Below are positions 47,425-59,142 of a DNA stretch of 64,000 nucleotides, one piece after another. The stretch is from Mesodorylaimus sp. YZB2_4 (lineage: Eukaryota; Nematoda; Enoplea; Dorylaimida; Dorylaimidae): the NCBI GenBank assembly GCA_030248295.1, contig JASANH010000846.1:62001-126000 (forward strand), read 5' to 3'. The notes under the pieces are model-generated. The model saw only the letters and a program-made list of their open reading frames with translations. It made no database searches and was not told where the DNA came from. The translations under genes and the position numbers were made by a program. Positions within the stretch are counted from its first letter, which is position 1. Each line of letters starts with the position of its first letter.

Positions 47425-48024
47425 TGTAACCCTCGTGTCTGGTAGGCCATGGCGAGTGGGAGAGAGTAATGGATACTCTCCCCTGGCTGGGAGACGTCAA
47501 CCCCTCGGGTTGACGTTTCAGCCGAAGGTATAGTCGCAAGACTTGTGTTGGAGGTTTTGTCCCGCCGACTTCGGTCGGCCGCCTCTCTCCTACGCCTGCC
47601 AGGCTTGGTGACATTGGCGTCACGGACCTTGGGGCCACCTTAGTGGTGTGAGTCCCCGTCGAACCGCTGGATGCGCCCAAGTTCGTCACGGTCTAGGGCG
47701 TTTAGAACCCACACTTAGGCCTCGGCTAGTCACCGAAGAGCGGGTACCGTCCGAATTGCGAACGCAGTGTAGTGTCGTCCCTCAAGAGAGGGGAAGGTGT
47801 CCGTTCCAGTTTCTTCTCTCGATGGGAGGGGAATGTAACCGTCGTGGCTGGTAGGCCATGGCGAGTGGGAGAGAGTAATCGATACTCTTCCCTGGCTGGG
47901 AGACGTCAACCCCTCGGGTTGTTGTTTCAGCCGAAGGTATAGCCGCAAGACTTGCCTGCTCCAGTCGGAGTTTTTGTCCCGCCGACTACGGTCGGCCGCC
48001 TCCCTCCTACGCCTGCCAGGCTTG
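47425..48024. repeat. Direct repeat pair resembling a miniature LTR element
   Basis: Two copies, 47425-47607 and 47834-48024, both beginning TGTAACC and ending CTGCCAGGCTTG, about 90% alike by eye with a 15-base insertion in the second, separated by 226 bases. Each carries hairpins: ACGTCAACCC-CTC-GGGTTGACGT in the first copy (loop CTC) and GCCGAC-TTCG-GTCGGC-like stems. No frame in between resembles gag or pol, and no clear target duplication is seen. Size and layout suggest a TRIM-like element or a tandem duplicated repeat. Confidence 0.55.
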
Positions 48025-48342
48025 ATTGCACCGGCCTATTTCAAGGCAGCGATAAGTCCAGCTCTCGAGAAATCGGCCCCATCCCCATTCTTGTGTATCA
48101 TATGTAGAGGGTCCAGAAGCTGAATTTTAAAGTTATCACCGAAGGATGTTTTTATCAGTCATAATAGCAGCATTCAATTCTTGCGGCTTGCTACAGTGTC
48201 ATTCCATTACCTTGTATGGTCAGACATGGGAGGAAGGATGACACAAGGGAATGCATGGAAATTGTGGTATCCATAGCCGGCCTTTATATTTGGACTGTTA
48301 CGTTGCCTTGCAGGTAGGGTCTATCTCTCACGCTGGGTGCTC

Positions 48343-48460
48343 ACTTAGCGACAAGTGCTCGACGAGCGGTTGAGCAAATCATTCCGCGTGGTATGTATCC
48401 CTTCACCCTCGAGCGCGCGTACCTGCGCTTGATGCTGTGGTAAAACGAACAGGAACAAGG
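48343..48460 (+). repeat. SINE 3'-body fragment, copy C
   Basis: Aligns with 14393-14500: GTGCTCGACGAGCGGTTGAG replaces GTGTTCGACTCGCGGGCCGT, followed by TCCCTTCACCCTCGAG and a shared TGTGGTAAAAC. Only the B-box-distal part of the family is present. Confidence 0.6.
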
Positions 48461-49949
48461 CCTACCTTTGGTTCATTTATGTTCTACTGTAGGGCGAGTA
48501 TGCGCGTTGGAATTTGAAGAGACACATACACGCATGATTCACCCCTTAGCAAGTCGAATCCTCGCTGGATGAGAACCCAGCGTTAGAGGGATGGCTTTGC
48601 AGTCTATGCAGTAGATTTGGTGTTTTTTAATGCAAGTCGAAGGCATGAGAAAGGACGAGAGAAGGCCGTTCCCTCGCAGCATACTACACGATTCCCTCCT
48701 GCCAGGTGGTATGAATACAGATCATTTTTCCGTCGCTTGCCACGAGTACATGCGAACTGCGATGCACCTAGATACACACGGGTACGTTCGGTACGTATCA
48801 TTGTATACAGCATGTACCTCTTCAAGATTGTTTGTCATGGCTAATCGTAAGAGTAGGGCGAGCCACTCTGCCATTTTACTGAAGTCGATGAGAGCTCAAA
48901 GATCCCATATTCCCTCCCTTAGAACAGACATTGCTTGAGGAGTGTCCCGTGCTTATCCAAAGTCCCTTGAAAATGTGAGCGGATTTCTTGAAAGAAATCT
49001 CTTCTCTGCTCAAACTTCCTCACTTCTGTCATCCTCACGAGAAGGTCGAGGATGAGACGGACTGCTTCAAGGATATCATAACGAACTCGACACGCCAGTG
49101 CAAGCTTTGCTTCAGCTAATCGTCAAGGCCCTTTTCACAAGCTTCTCTTCATTCACTGTCCTCCGCATTGCGCCCTCTGCACTAACCACGGGCACCTGCG
49201 ATCGATTTTTGCGATGTATCTTACGCCCTCACTACATCCCGTGCCCTCTTTCTCGGTGCACACCAAACATGCGCACTTGTTTCGGTATGCCTCTTGACAC
49301 TTCTTGAGCGGAAGAAGACGTTGGAATTTTCTTTTGGTGTTTGTCCCGTTCCAGCCATAACTTCATTCAAAGAGCCACTGTGGCAGTCAATACTGATATG
49401 CCGATGTTCCGTATTCAAAGTAATCAAATTAAATAATTAGCTTAATCACAGTAAGTGGTCTCCCGCTGGTGTGTTTATGTTTAGTGGATATTTTGATAAA
49501 CACAGAATGACGCTCGTGTTGGAAATGTACACATTCTCTCTAGCTTACTGCGGGAAACTATAGGAAGTCAGGTAATGTGTCTCCATCGTTGACCCTCAAC
49601 GGGATACATTTCTTTGCCTCACTCATTAAGGAGATGTGGTAGACCTCGAAGGCTTTATTATACTTCAACACGGGTTCAGTTTCGCCCTATCTTTTATTCG
49701 CAGTTCCCGATGTGTGAAAAAAGGTTTAGTTCGAATAAAAGAGCCCTGACGGGTGCTTTGTGTGATGATGTACCAGGTGTAGGTACGTACCTGATCACTG
49801 TGGCGTGACAGCGTTAGGATAAATGCAAGATACTAATTACTTAGGTTCATTCCAGTCACGCCCCGTACTTTCTAGTTAGGCTGATCCATTGAACAAGCCT
49901 ATTTGAACCTTCACCCTTTGATGCCAGCCATCATCACTTAGCTATTAAG

Positions 49950-52900
49950 ATGGAGAAGCAACGACGTGCCGACGAAAAGGATCGCCCCATCAAAGGAAGG
50001 GTCTCGTTCGAATTAGGTGGCGATGTTTTATCTCCCACTGGGTCCCAGATGGTCAATCCGCTGGGAATCGATTGGAGTAGACTCGAGGACAAACAGCAAG
50101 CGCCAAGGGACCAGGGTAATGCCGAGTCCCCACCAAGCCGGATTCGCAGGCTTACAGATATCGAAGACACGAACCCATCTTCTTCATCTTCCTTAGAAGA
50201 AACGCCTGGCTCAGAAAGCGGATATGTGATAGTGGGCAACCAAAGACGGAAAATGAGCAATGCTGTAGCCGCCCTGGATTTGGATTTGGAGCCAAAACGA
50301 AGACCTAGTTACGGAAAGCTTAGAAAAGGCTCTTCTGGCAATGCCATCGCGGTCAGTGCAACTCCAAGATCCAGTATTGGCCAGGGTAACTACTTTAGTA
50401 ACTCGCCGCACAGTTCTGAGGGCAGCTTAGCGTTTGAAGGTAAGCCTACTTGATATAGGTATTTTTTGTGTGACCCGTTAATCTCGTACTATTGCAGCCA
50501 GCTTGGACCCTATCTGGCCAATGACAAGCACACAGCAGTTCATGACTAAACACACTTACAAGACTCAAATGAGCCAGTGCACTCAAAGGATGGATCAAGC
50601 GTTTCCTTTCCTGAACGTATCCTCGGCTGGGTCACGATGGCGGGACAGTCTTCTGCACGCCTTGGACCAGTTAAACAATGCTGTTGGAGAAGTTTGGAAG
50701 CAGTCTCTTCTGGGCCTTGATTTGGCTACGGCAATGGCTGACCGCTTACGAAGCACATCGAACTTGGACGTATTGTGCCGCATTTTCATGCAGGACAAAC
50801 TAGGACTGAGGAAAGAGGCAGGCAAGACCATCGAGAATTATTTCTCTGACCGGAATCGAGATTATATTGTGCAACAGCCATGGTTTGCAGGTGAGCTATA
50901 GATGCTAGTTCAGTCAGGGTCCTGGAAAGGGCATTGGATGCCTCGAGGGGGCCGTCAAGGCTCCACTGTATCCACCCCCCTCATCAGTGTAATGGCAGCA
51001 AGTGATTTCATGTTTCTTCAGAGTTCCTTGCCGTCTTGCTGATGAACAACTCCCGAAAAAAGCACGCTCGACAGGATCGAGAGTTCTATCGGTTATCAGC
51101 CTCTTTACTGGATTTGATGACCCGCAACGACGGCGAGATTTGTCGCAAAATAGTGGAGGCTGGCGGGCTGGAATTCCTACTCAACAGTTGTCGATGGGAA
51201 TGGGAGAATGGTTCGGGCACAGATGATTGGGAGACCCTAAGAGATTCGGCCGCGGCTCTTTGCAACCTGGCAGTTTTGGGTGGTCGAGACGTGCGAAAGG
51301 CTATGGTTGACAGGAACGTGCCGACATGGATGTTCGTTCTGCTCTCGCATAAAGATGCTAGAACACGGTTCTACGCCTCCATGATTGTGTCATTAGTCGC
51401 CAGCGAACGCGATTTGGAACCTTTGGTGGAGCAATCACAGACCCTGCCACTGGTCATGACTTTTCTGCAGACGCACGAACCGGCTGATATAGCACCACTG
51501 GATCACAAATTTAGGTGAGAGGGTGATGAAAATGAGGCACTTGTGTTGAACCGGAGCCAGCCTATGGCCTACTTTACATCTTCCCTCAGGTTCGGACGAT
51601 CCAAGCCATGGCTCACTGAAGTGGTACCTTTGCTGCGATCGATTCGACCGGAAGTGCAGGCACTGGCGTGTTTTCAATTATCGAAGGAAGCTCATGTGCG
51701 TCGGAGCAAAGGAAATGGCTTGCAAGTAATAAACCTTTTCAGATTGGCTTACCAACTTCGAATTGGTAACTGCTTTCCTGGTCATCTCTTCAGGTATTCG
51801 AGGAAATAGGGGCGTTGCCTGCCTTGAAGGACATTGTCGCCTCACCCTGCAACCCTACTGCGTCCGGGTTTGCGGAACAAGTGCTCAGGATTGTGGGCGA
51901 GGTATTGCCAAGAAAACTAAGTCAGTCAGTTCCATTGTGGTCGGTGGACGATGTTGAGTTTTGGGTTTCACAGGTGAGCCCGAAGGTCGGTTTGCGCAGG
52001 TTGAAGGTCACATATCGATCTTTCAGATTGGTTTCGGTGACTATGCTGGCATGTTTACGAAATACCGTGTGGACGGCGACCTGCTGCTGCGTACTTGCGA
52101 TCGTCAATTAATCAATGAAATTGGAATGGTCTCAGAATACGAGCGTATGAGGTTCATGCGCGAACTGGCCAGTCTTAAGGTAAGTCGACTCACCTGACTA
52201 TCATGTGGTCTAATTAGCCATTCCACCTCCTCTCAGCGATCAGCCGATTACGACTGCATAGACCCGACTCGGTTGGACGCTTGGATGATAAGCTTGGACA
52301 AGGAGTTGTCAGTGTACACCTACGACATGCTGATCAATGGCATCGATCGTCGAGCACTAGTTCACGTCGACGAGGGCATTCTCAAAAATGAAGCTGGCAT
52401 AACGAACACTGTGCATCGCACGAAGATCATACATGCCATAAAAGGTATATAGTGTATGAGACTAGTCAGCTAGCAAATTGCGAACATTGTTTCATTTCAG
52501 AAGTGAAACACGTGGATGAGCTGGACATTGCCCTTCTGAGGAAGCAAGTGGACATCTTCATCTGCTACCGTCGGTCTACGGGTAGTCAGCTGGCCAGTCT
52601 GCTGAAAGTTCATTTGCAGCTTAGAGGATACAAGGTGAGTGCCCCCAGCCATCCTTGCTTTGGGTGCGGGTGCAGCCCTCGTCAGCCGTGCGGGCCGTAG
52701 GCGAGGATTATCGATTATCGATCTCCTCTGGCTGGGAGACAGCCACCACTCAGCTCGTCTTGCTCCGGTCGGACGCTCCACCTATCGGAAGGTTGCACAG
52801 GCATACCGAATATACAAATTGGTTCAGCCTTGAATCCACTCTGACATATGCTCATATCCAGTCTGACGAGTGCAATTCCGATTTAGGTGTTTATCGACGT

Positions 52901-53798
52901 TGACCGTTTGTACGCGGGTCAGTTCGACACCAGTCTTCTCAAGAACATACGGGCAGCCAAGCACTTCCTCTTGGTCTTGACGCCACACGCTCTGGATCGA
53001 TGCATTGAGGATCACGCCTGCAAAGACTGGGTGCACTTGGAGGTACTGTAAGCAGGCACAAGCATGTGTGGCTGTCTGGACTGCTCAAGAATATGACCTC
53101 TTTAGATTCGCACAGCTCTCGAATTCGGTCGAAACATTGTACCAGTCCAGGACAAAGGGTTTGTATGGCCAGACCTGAACACCCTACCCGGAGATATTCG
53201 TCCAATAGCATTCTTCAATGCTGTCCAATGGGTCCATGAATACCAAGAAGCTTGCGTGGAGAAACTTGACAGGTGCCAAGTCCATGACAAGCAATCATTC
53301 AATTCATCACGAAATCCACTTTTAGATTCCTGAAAGGAGACCACGTAACAGCACACGATGGCGGGACAGTAGGCGCGGGCGGTCACGGCTCGCTCGTTGT
53401 GTCACCTAGTCGCACTTCGAGCGTGATGGAAAATGGTGAGTCTCAAGTACGTCATTTGGCTAGGATATGGCACATGCTCAGCCTGTAGAATCTAATATCC
53501 ACATCGGCCCCACTAATCGCATGCTAATCATGTCTCAAGGTACTCCACGTATAGCTTTACAGGCGAGGGACTCAATCCTCACCTATTTGTGAATCTTCAC
53601 AACAAATTATGGTCCTCTCTTCAAACTTCTCTCGACCCCTTTCTCCCCCATCCAAATGCAGTACAAACCATGCCCACTGTGCACTATCCACCACTCTTTA
53701 CAGCTCCAACGGCACTAGCCAAGCAAATGAGCGAGTGTGTAACCAATCGACCAAGCACACCCAGATCAGCTACTGCTGCCCGACTCGATTCGGCCTGA
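49950..53798 (+). CDS. tir-1: TIR-1/SARM1 NAD+ hydrolase (ARM-SAM-SAM-TIR)
   Basis: SARM1 cleaves NAD+ through its TIR domain; in worms TIR-1 drives p38 immune signalling and axon degeneration. Exons: 49950-50439, 50498-50890, 51022-51514, 51590-51725, 51794-51973, 52027-52179, 52237-52444, 52501-52634, 52887-53042, 53106-53272, 53326-53435, and a last exon from 53563 or 53662 to 53798 (951 or 918 residues; both acceptors keep frame). Residues 1-160 are Ser-rich and disordered. ARM repeats run to about 545 ([40 protein letters not shown]). SAM1 spans about 553-615 ([12 protein letters not shown] to MRELASLK), SAM2 about 616-684. TIR begins [20 protein letters not shown] near 700. The catalytic Glu is kept in ACKDWVHLE at about 781, followed by [16 protein letters not shown]. 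The regulatory layout is intact. Confidence 0.95.
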
Positions 53799-54498
53799 TG
53801 ATGTCCCGAGCACAAAAATCTCATTTTCTTTTGTCTACTTGGTCTTTGTATGTTTTGCAGTGATAAGCCCCTCTTTTGAAGAGAGGGAAGCTCACGATCA
53901 GCTTTACCGGTTACTTTGAGCTTCAGCACAGTTCTAATAGTGACAGCACGATTTTATGCGCACATTGCGTTGTCTACATGTGTCAGCTAAGTATTTGCAC
54001 TGTATATTTATCCCGTAAGAAATCCTGCTGTGAATAAACTATCTCAACAGACTCGGACACAGACATGTTTTTGCGAAAGCAAGAGATTGATCTCGTACGG
54101 CAAAACCTACAGAGCCACAAAGTTGTAAAAACTTTGACTTCCGTTCTGTGACAGTCAAAGTGGTGACAGTTTTTATCCGCGCTCTGGATGTTCCAACTCT
54201 CTATTAGCGTATTTCGCACTCGTTGATGATTAATTCTTTTTCAGTTTCTAAGTTTATAAGATAAAAACTCAATGCGAAGATTTATTTTAAAGATATAGAA
54301 ATATTTAATGATTGTTTTTGCGAAACTTCGAGTCACTTTCTCGGTCTTGCCAGGAATTAGTTAGTGGGTGAGAAATAGTGTCCATTATTCGGCGAATCTT
54401 CCCGCTGGGTTTGGTCGCTGGTCGGGCCGGAACTCGATTACAGAGGTGATTCTGAAGTGCATAAATATCCGTTTGGCATTCTCCAAAATCTGTCCAGA
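53799..54498. other. Spacer between tir-1 and the lipid phosphatase
   Basis: AT-rich; an AATAAA at about 54030 could serve tir-1. No other feature. Confidence 0.5.
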
Positions 54499-55522
54499 AT
54501 GCGACTGTTATCACAACGTTGGCGATCCGATGGTTCATTAAAAATTTGTTGTTGTTATTGTCTGATCGATGTTGCGCTGGCCATTTTTGGTAAGTTCTTG
54601 AAGTTCTGCAAGTTACTTATATGAAAAGTGCTCATTGTTTTCAGTGGGTTTTCTATGTTGGTTGCTGTTCTCCGGTTTCGTTCCTCCGTACAAACGCGGT
54701 TTCTACTGCAATGATCAATCGATTCGATTGCCTTACAAACCAAATACAGTGTCAGTCAAGCTGCTATTGACAATATCGATTGCCGTTCCCGTATTCTTGA
54801 TCTTGTGGTATCATACTTGGACATTCGTTATTATTCCTGGTCGTATGGACAATGGTACGAAGCGCAGTTTGGCTGATCGTTTTCGAATATCGTTCGCAAC
54901 GGGCACGTCAGTCGGTACGGAATATTTCTTTGGTCTTATGGTGGTTGTGGCGTTAATGCATTTTGGTAAATCGTCATTCGGAGTTCTTCGACCCCATTTC
55001 ATCGATATTTGTCGTCCGAATGCCAGTTTGGTGGCGTGCGCATTGTATAGCGCGTCGAACAATCAAAGACGAATGGACGCCGACGACTCGGACTTTGGAC
55101 GAGTGGACGACGTCAAGAAGATAGCTGTAGAAGATAATTTAATCTACGTCGAAGAACCGCATTGCACAACCAACGATTACTTTCAATTGAAAGTGGCAAG
55201 AGAAAGTTTTCCATCGGGGCACACGGCTGTAGCAGTTTATGCTCTTCTATTCGTTTTGGCATTCTTGCGAGATCGTCATCGCCGATTAGGCCCAGCTTCG
55301 GCTTCTCTTTTTTGTCCGCTGATCGTACGGTATCTGTTCTCATTGATTGGAATAGTCTGGACTGTTTTTGTGTGCATTACACGAGTCACCGATCATTGGC
55401 ATCATTGGACGGATGTGGCTGGCGGAGTGGCCTTGGGGCTCGGAGTTGGATCAGTCTTGTTCTTCCGAAAGGATAGCGCATTTAGAAATAGTATGACTCA
55501 AGGAAAGGCAGTGGACTATTGA
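54499..55522 (+). CDS. Lipid phosphate phosphatase (PAP2/PLPP family)
   Basis: Type 2 phosphatidic acid phosphatases are six-pass membrane enzymes that dephosphorylate lipid phosphates such as phosphatidate, LPA and S1P at the cell surface or ER. Two exons, 54499-54589 and 54645-55522, encode 322 residues; ATG 54499 is the first in frame and exon 1 supplies the start of TM1. All three PAP2 catalytic motifs are present: KSSFGVLRPHF (KxxxxxxRP), FPSGHTAV (PSGH), and TRVTDHWHHWTDVAGG (SRxxxxxHxxxD). PPYKRGFYCNDQSI after TM1 is typical of LPP1-3/Wunen-like proteins. An acidic extracellular loop (RRMDADDSDFGRVDDVKK) is longer than in vertebrate LPPs. AATAAA near 55727 may be the poly(A) signal. 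Confidence 0.93.
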
Positions 55523-55845
55523 TTTGAGATTTTTTAATAATGCACTTGGAATTCTGTATTTTTCGTATGAGTATTAGATTTGGGATACGGAAAAGTACAT
55601 CAGTGCCATAAATAGAAAAAAATGGGCTGTAGGTCTGTGATTTTGGGAATCGTTTGGGATCAATAATTGTACTTTTGCTCACGATCAGATTGTGATTGAT
55701 ATTAAGGGGCCATCTCTTTATTATTTTGAATAAACTGGTTCTTCTATGTACTGTATTGGCTGTAATATTTGAGTCATCTCTTATCTTGCTGATTGATGTC
55801 AAGTCACTGGTAACACTCATCTCTTTCAGGTACTTCGCCTGAACT
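55523..55845. other. Short spacer
   Basis: 3' flank of the lipid phosphatase and leader of FAHD1; nothing else seen. Confidence 0.5.
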
Positions 55846-58800
55846 ATGATCAACCTCGAGGTAGCAAAGAACTTTCGTCAACTCGGGAAGAAGATTATAT
55901 GCATTGGACGAAACTATAAGTAAGGCTGACTGATTTTTTACCCATCCAGGTTGTCCCAGGGGAGGGTCGATGTTTGGCCCTTTTCGTGCGGGCTTGCCAG
56001 CGGACCCTATCTTGCCATCGCCTAGGGTCAATTCGGGGCGCGCGCTGGGCAAGAGCCCGTGTTAGTAGCCACTCCGCACTGTCGGTGGTTACCTTAACCA
56101 TACCCTAAAAGTGCCCCGAGAGGGGACCGGATTGGAGAGCCTTCCACCCGATAAGGCCTCTCGTTTATCGATCCCGGAGGGATGAAGGGCGAGTCAATCA
56201 TCGCTAGGCGTGCAAGGCGCTGAGAGAACTGTAGTCGGCCAGAGTTCAGCCCAGGCCGACCGCTTCCAGCTCTGCCAAGCAAACTGTGACTCGCCTTTTT
56301 CCGCTACACCACCCAGGCGCCGAGGCTCATTCTGATGCAGTGTCGAGAACTGCCCTGGCCTCTTGTTTTGGGGTGAACTGGGTGACCCATGTCATCTTTC
56401 CGTTTAGGGGCCATCCATAAAGGTCGACCGCGGCCTGGGGGGGGGGGAGGTGGCTAGCAAAAGTGGTCAGCTACGGTCGGGACAGGAGTAGCGGCCAATG
56501 GTCGACCGCAGCAAATTTTTAAACTTTTGATGACAAAAAACACCTTTTATCTTCATCAGCAGTGCGTGTTCAAACCTTCAAAACTTTTTGTCTTCTCTTC
56601 TCCTTGGTCGTTCATTCTCGACAGTGCAATTTTCGGTTTCATCAGGACTCTTATTCCCCATTGGAATGGCATCTGATCCGAAGGGGAAAAGTTGGGAGGC
56701 GACGGCTAAGCTGGTTAAGGGCGTTGACCTGCCTTGCTGGCCGGCGAAGAATGGCAAATTAGTAGCTTGTCGCTGGTTTTGGAAACCTCGCTCTGGGCGA
56801 CACCCTGCTACTGCCAAATGGCGTAAGCCCACCCAAGGAGCAGAGAATCGAGAAACTGTCCTCGAACACCAGTCGTGAAGGTCCCTAAGCTAAGCCTAAG
56901 CCCCCTCTCACCCATTATGCTCTCGTTGGAGGTGCTCCCAGCGAAGACATACAACCTGCCGTGAGAGCTGGTCACCTTTAGGGATAGGTCGGGATCGGGG
57001 CAAGCCTGATCAGGATCGGGATTGTTTGTTTGAGGTCGTACATTGCTTGCACACGCGACGGATATGAGTCGATTTTCCTCACTGTAAAGCACACTTTAGT
57101 CATCCAGGTTTTTTATCAGGTCGAGTTTCAGTCATGATAAATAAGCTTAAATTGATGAGTACATTCGCAGTTCGCATTTTCGATACGCGCCCAGCTAGGT
57201 CAGCTTAGGCTAAGTAAATTCAGTAATGCTATCATTATCGATTTAAGTCGATGTTGCTGTTGTCTGTTCATCGCAGATATGATGGATCAGAGTGTACCAT
57301 GCTTATACATATCATAATTATTAGCAGAATCCCGATGCCTCAATGTCAGGATCAGGATCGGGATTGGGAGGGGTCAAATCCCGATGGGATCGGGATCCCT
57401 AGGCCTCGCTTATCATATCATGACTGCTGGCCAGATAATATGATTGGAAGTCCCATGGAGAATTGGGTCGACGCGACCCAGCCCGCAAAACGTTTTTAAA
57501 AAATATGGGGAAAAGTTTGTGGAGGCTTTTACAAAATAGAAATCCGCTCCATGAATCAAAAAAAGATTTGTCTTCGGAGGAGAGGACACCTTGTCAAGCT
57601 CAAGAAAGCATACGATGAAACATTTGACAAAACTGCGTTTGAAGGGGGGTATGGCTGAAGTGGTCGACCATTTTTGAAGGGTGGGGGGTTCGCGAGAAGT
57701 GGTCGGCATGCGGTCAGGTGGGCCAAAAAATCGAGATTTTGTGCGGTCGACCTTTATGGATGGCCCCTTAGCGCTTCGCGGTACAGTATCTCAGCTGGAG
57801 TCCAGATATCCCTAATTGGGTGTAGCCTAGTGTCCTAGTCCCCTCAACCGGCTACTTTTCATTTCAGGGAGCATGCTGCCGAACTTGGAAACAAGCTAAC
57901 CACGAAGCCACTCATGTTCTTCAAGCCGACATCAGCCTACATATCACCCGGACAGGCGATCAAGGTGAGCGTTTGTTTGTTGAACCTAGAATACGAAAAA
58001 TGTTTCTTTCAGATCCCTGTGGGGTGCAAAAACCTCCAGCACGAAGTCGAACTGGGCGTGGTGATTGGGCGACAGGCGACAAAGATTGATCAGAAGAATG
58101 CATGGGACTACATCGCTGGATATGCACTGGCCTTGGACATGACTGCTCGCGATTTGCAAGTAAGTCTTTCTCGAGGCCGCACCACAGAAAGCATAGGGCG
58201 TACTAAATGGTAAAGACAGACATGCCATGCCAAGTAGGCTCGCAAGGTACTGTAGGTCTCTCCATCGGGACATAGGGTACTATACAATGCGGTAGTCTCA
58301 GGTATGTAAAGATACCTTGAGAAGATCCCCACCTTGTCTTGGCGAGAGAGCTGCCCCCTAATCGTGAGACTGGGTACGCCTCTTTGCCATTCACTGTGCC
58401 AGCTCTGAAGATAAATTAGGATGAAAGTGAGGTGTTTCTTGGGTGTCTGAATATCGATAATTGTCCCTGCGGGGAGGCATTAGACAAGTCGGTTTGATGT
58501 TTCAGCTCCTGTTCCTGGTTAAGGTCTTACAGTAGCATCCCTCTGAGGCCGACAGGCTTCTTTTTGGTAGATGATGAAGCTGCCTTGGGACTCGCAGCTC
58601 GAAATAAGACCCAGACATACATTGGTTCAACCACAGGGAGATACCCTCAAATCCAGCCAGATTAACCAAGTCCATGTTTTTCTTTACAGGACGAGGCCAA
58701 GAAGCAAGGTCATCCATGGCTCCTGGCCAAAGGATTCGATACCAGCTGCCCAGTCTCCGATTTCATCCCGAAAGACCGAATCCCCGACCCGTACAACATC

Positions 58801-59028
58801 GACCTGTGGTTGAAAGTCAATGGCCAGCTGAAACAGAAAGGCAATACGAAGGACATGATATTCGATATCCCCACCATGCTGGCCCACGCCACGCAGTACG
58901 TGACCATGGAACCTGGTGACTTGCTCTTGACGGGCACACCTTCCGGAGTGTCCACATTGAAAGCGGGGGATGAGATCGAGTGCGGTATAGGAGACCTCAT
59001 CACTATGAAGTTTCCTGTTCAAGCATAG
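55846..59028 (+). CDS. FAHD1: FAHD1-type acylpyruvase / oxaloacetate decarboxylase
   Basis: FAHD1 is a small mitochondrial enzyme that hydrolyses acylpyruvates and decarboxylates oxaloacetate. Exons 55846-55919, 57868-57964, 58013-58159 and 58690-59028 give 218 residues, the usual length for the family. Exon 1 carries ICIGRNYK; the lid His and Glu (EHAAELGN, matching the H-xx-E dyad) follow across the intron. Metal ligands are LQHEVELGVVIG and LDMTARD. The end reads LLTGTPSGVSTLKAGDEIEC, as in the family. Intron 1 is 1948 bp, far longer than others in the window, because a 1.36-kb transposon and SINE-like sequence lie in it. Intron 3 is 530 bp. The gene is convergent with TMEM199 (stops 115 bp apart). 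Confidence 0.95.
55920..56403 (-). repeat. Possible tRNA-derived repeat in FAHD1 intron 1
   Basis: Read on the minus strand, CCTGGGTGGTGTAGCGGAAA near 56300-56320 resembles a pol III A box. Downstream GC-rich sequence has inverted segments but no firm B box. It is a tentative call. Confidence 0.3.
56407..57767. mobile_element. 1.36-kb TIR transposon in FAHD1 intron 1
   Basis: A perfect 25-bp inverted repeat starts GGGGCCATCCATAAAGGTCG at 56407 and ends at 57767 (complementary 57743-57767). TTA flanks each side (56404-56406 and 57768-57770) as a 3-bp target duplication. Three-base TTA/TAA duplications are typical of PIF/Harbinger-like elements, but family is inference. No transposase frame is seen; the best open frame (56666-56878, 70 residues, basic) matches nothing I know, so the element is probably non-autonomous. 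It includes a G tract (56437-56448). Confidence 0.85.
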
Positions 59029-59142
59029 CGCCACATTTCTATAATATCATAGCGCGCTGATAATTATGCTAGTTTAGACACAATCAATGCTAGCTACAAT
59101 AAAGACTACAGGAATAGAGGGCTGGAATGCCAATGCATCACA

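Larger units (their letters stand above)
47114..49949. other. Intergenic region with LTR-like repeats and SINE piece
   Basis: Contains the direct repeat pair 47425-47607 and 47834-48024 and SINE-like sequence 48343-48460. Elsewhere, including 48470-49949, I see nothing. Confidence 0.5.

Noticed and set aside
47345..47948. Pair of similar minus-strand frames (LRLK-QPEGLTSPSQGRVS)
   Set aside because: They are the same non-coding direct repeat read twice.
56666..56878. 70-residue basic frame inside the FAHD1-intron transposon
   Set aside because: No similarity to transposases or known proteins that I can see; kept only as a note on the element.
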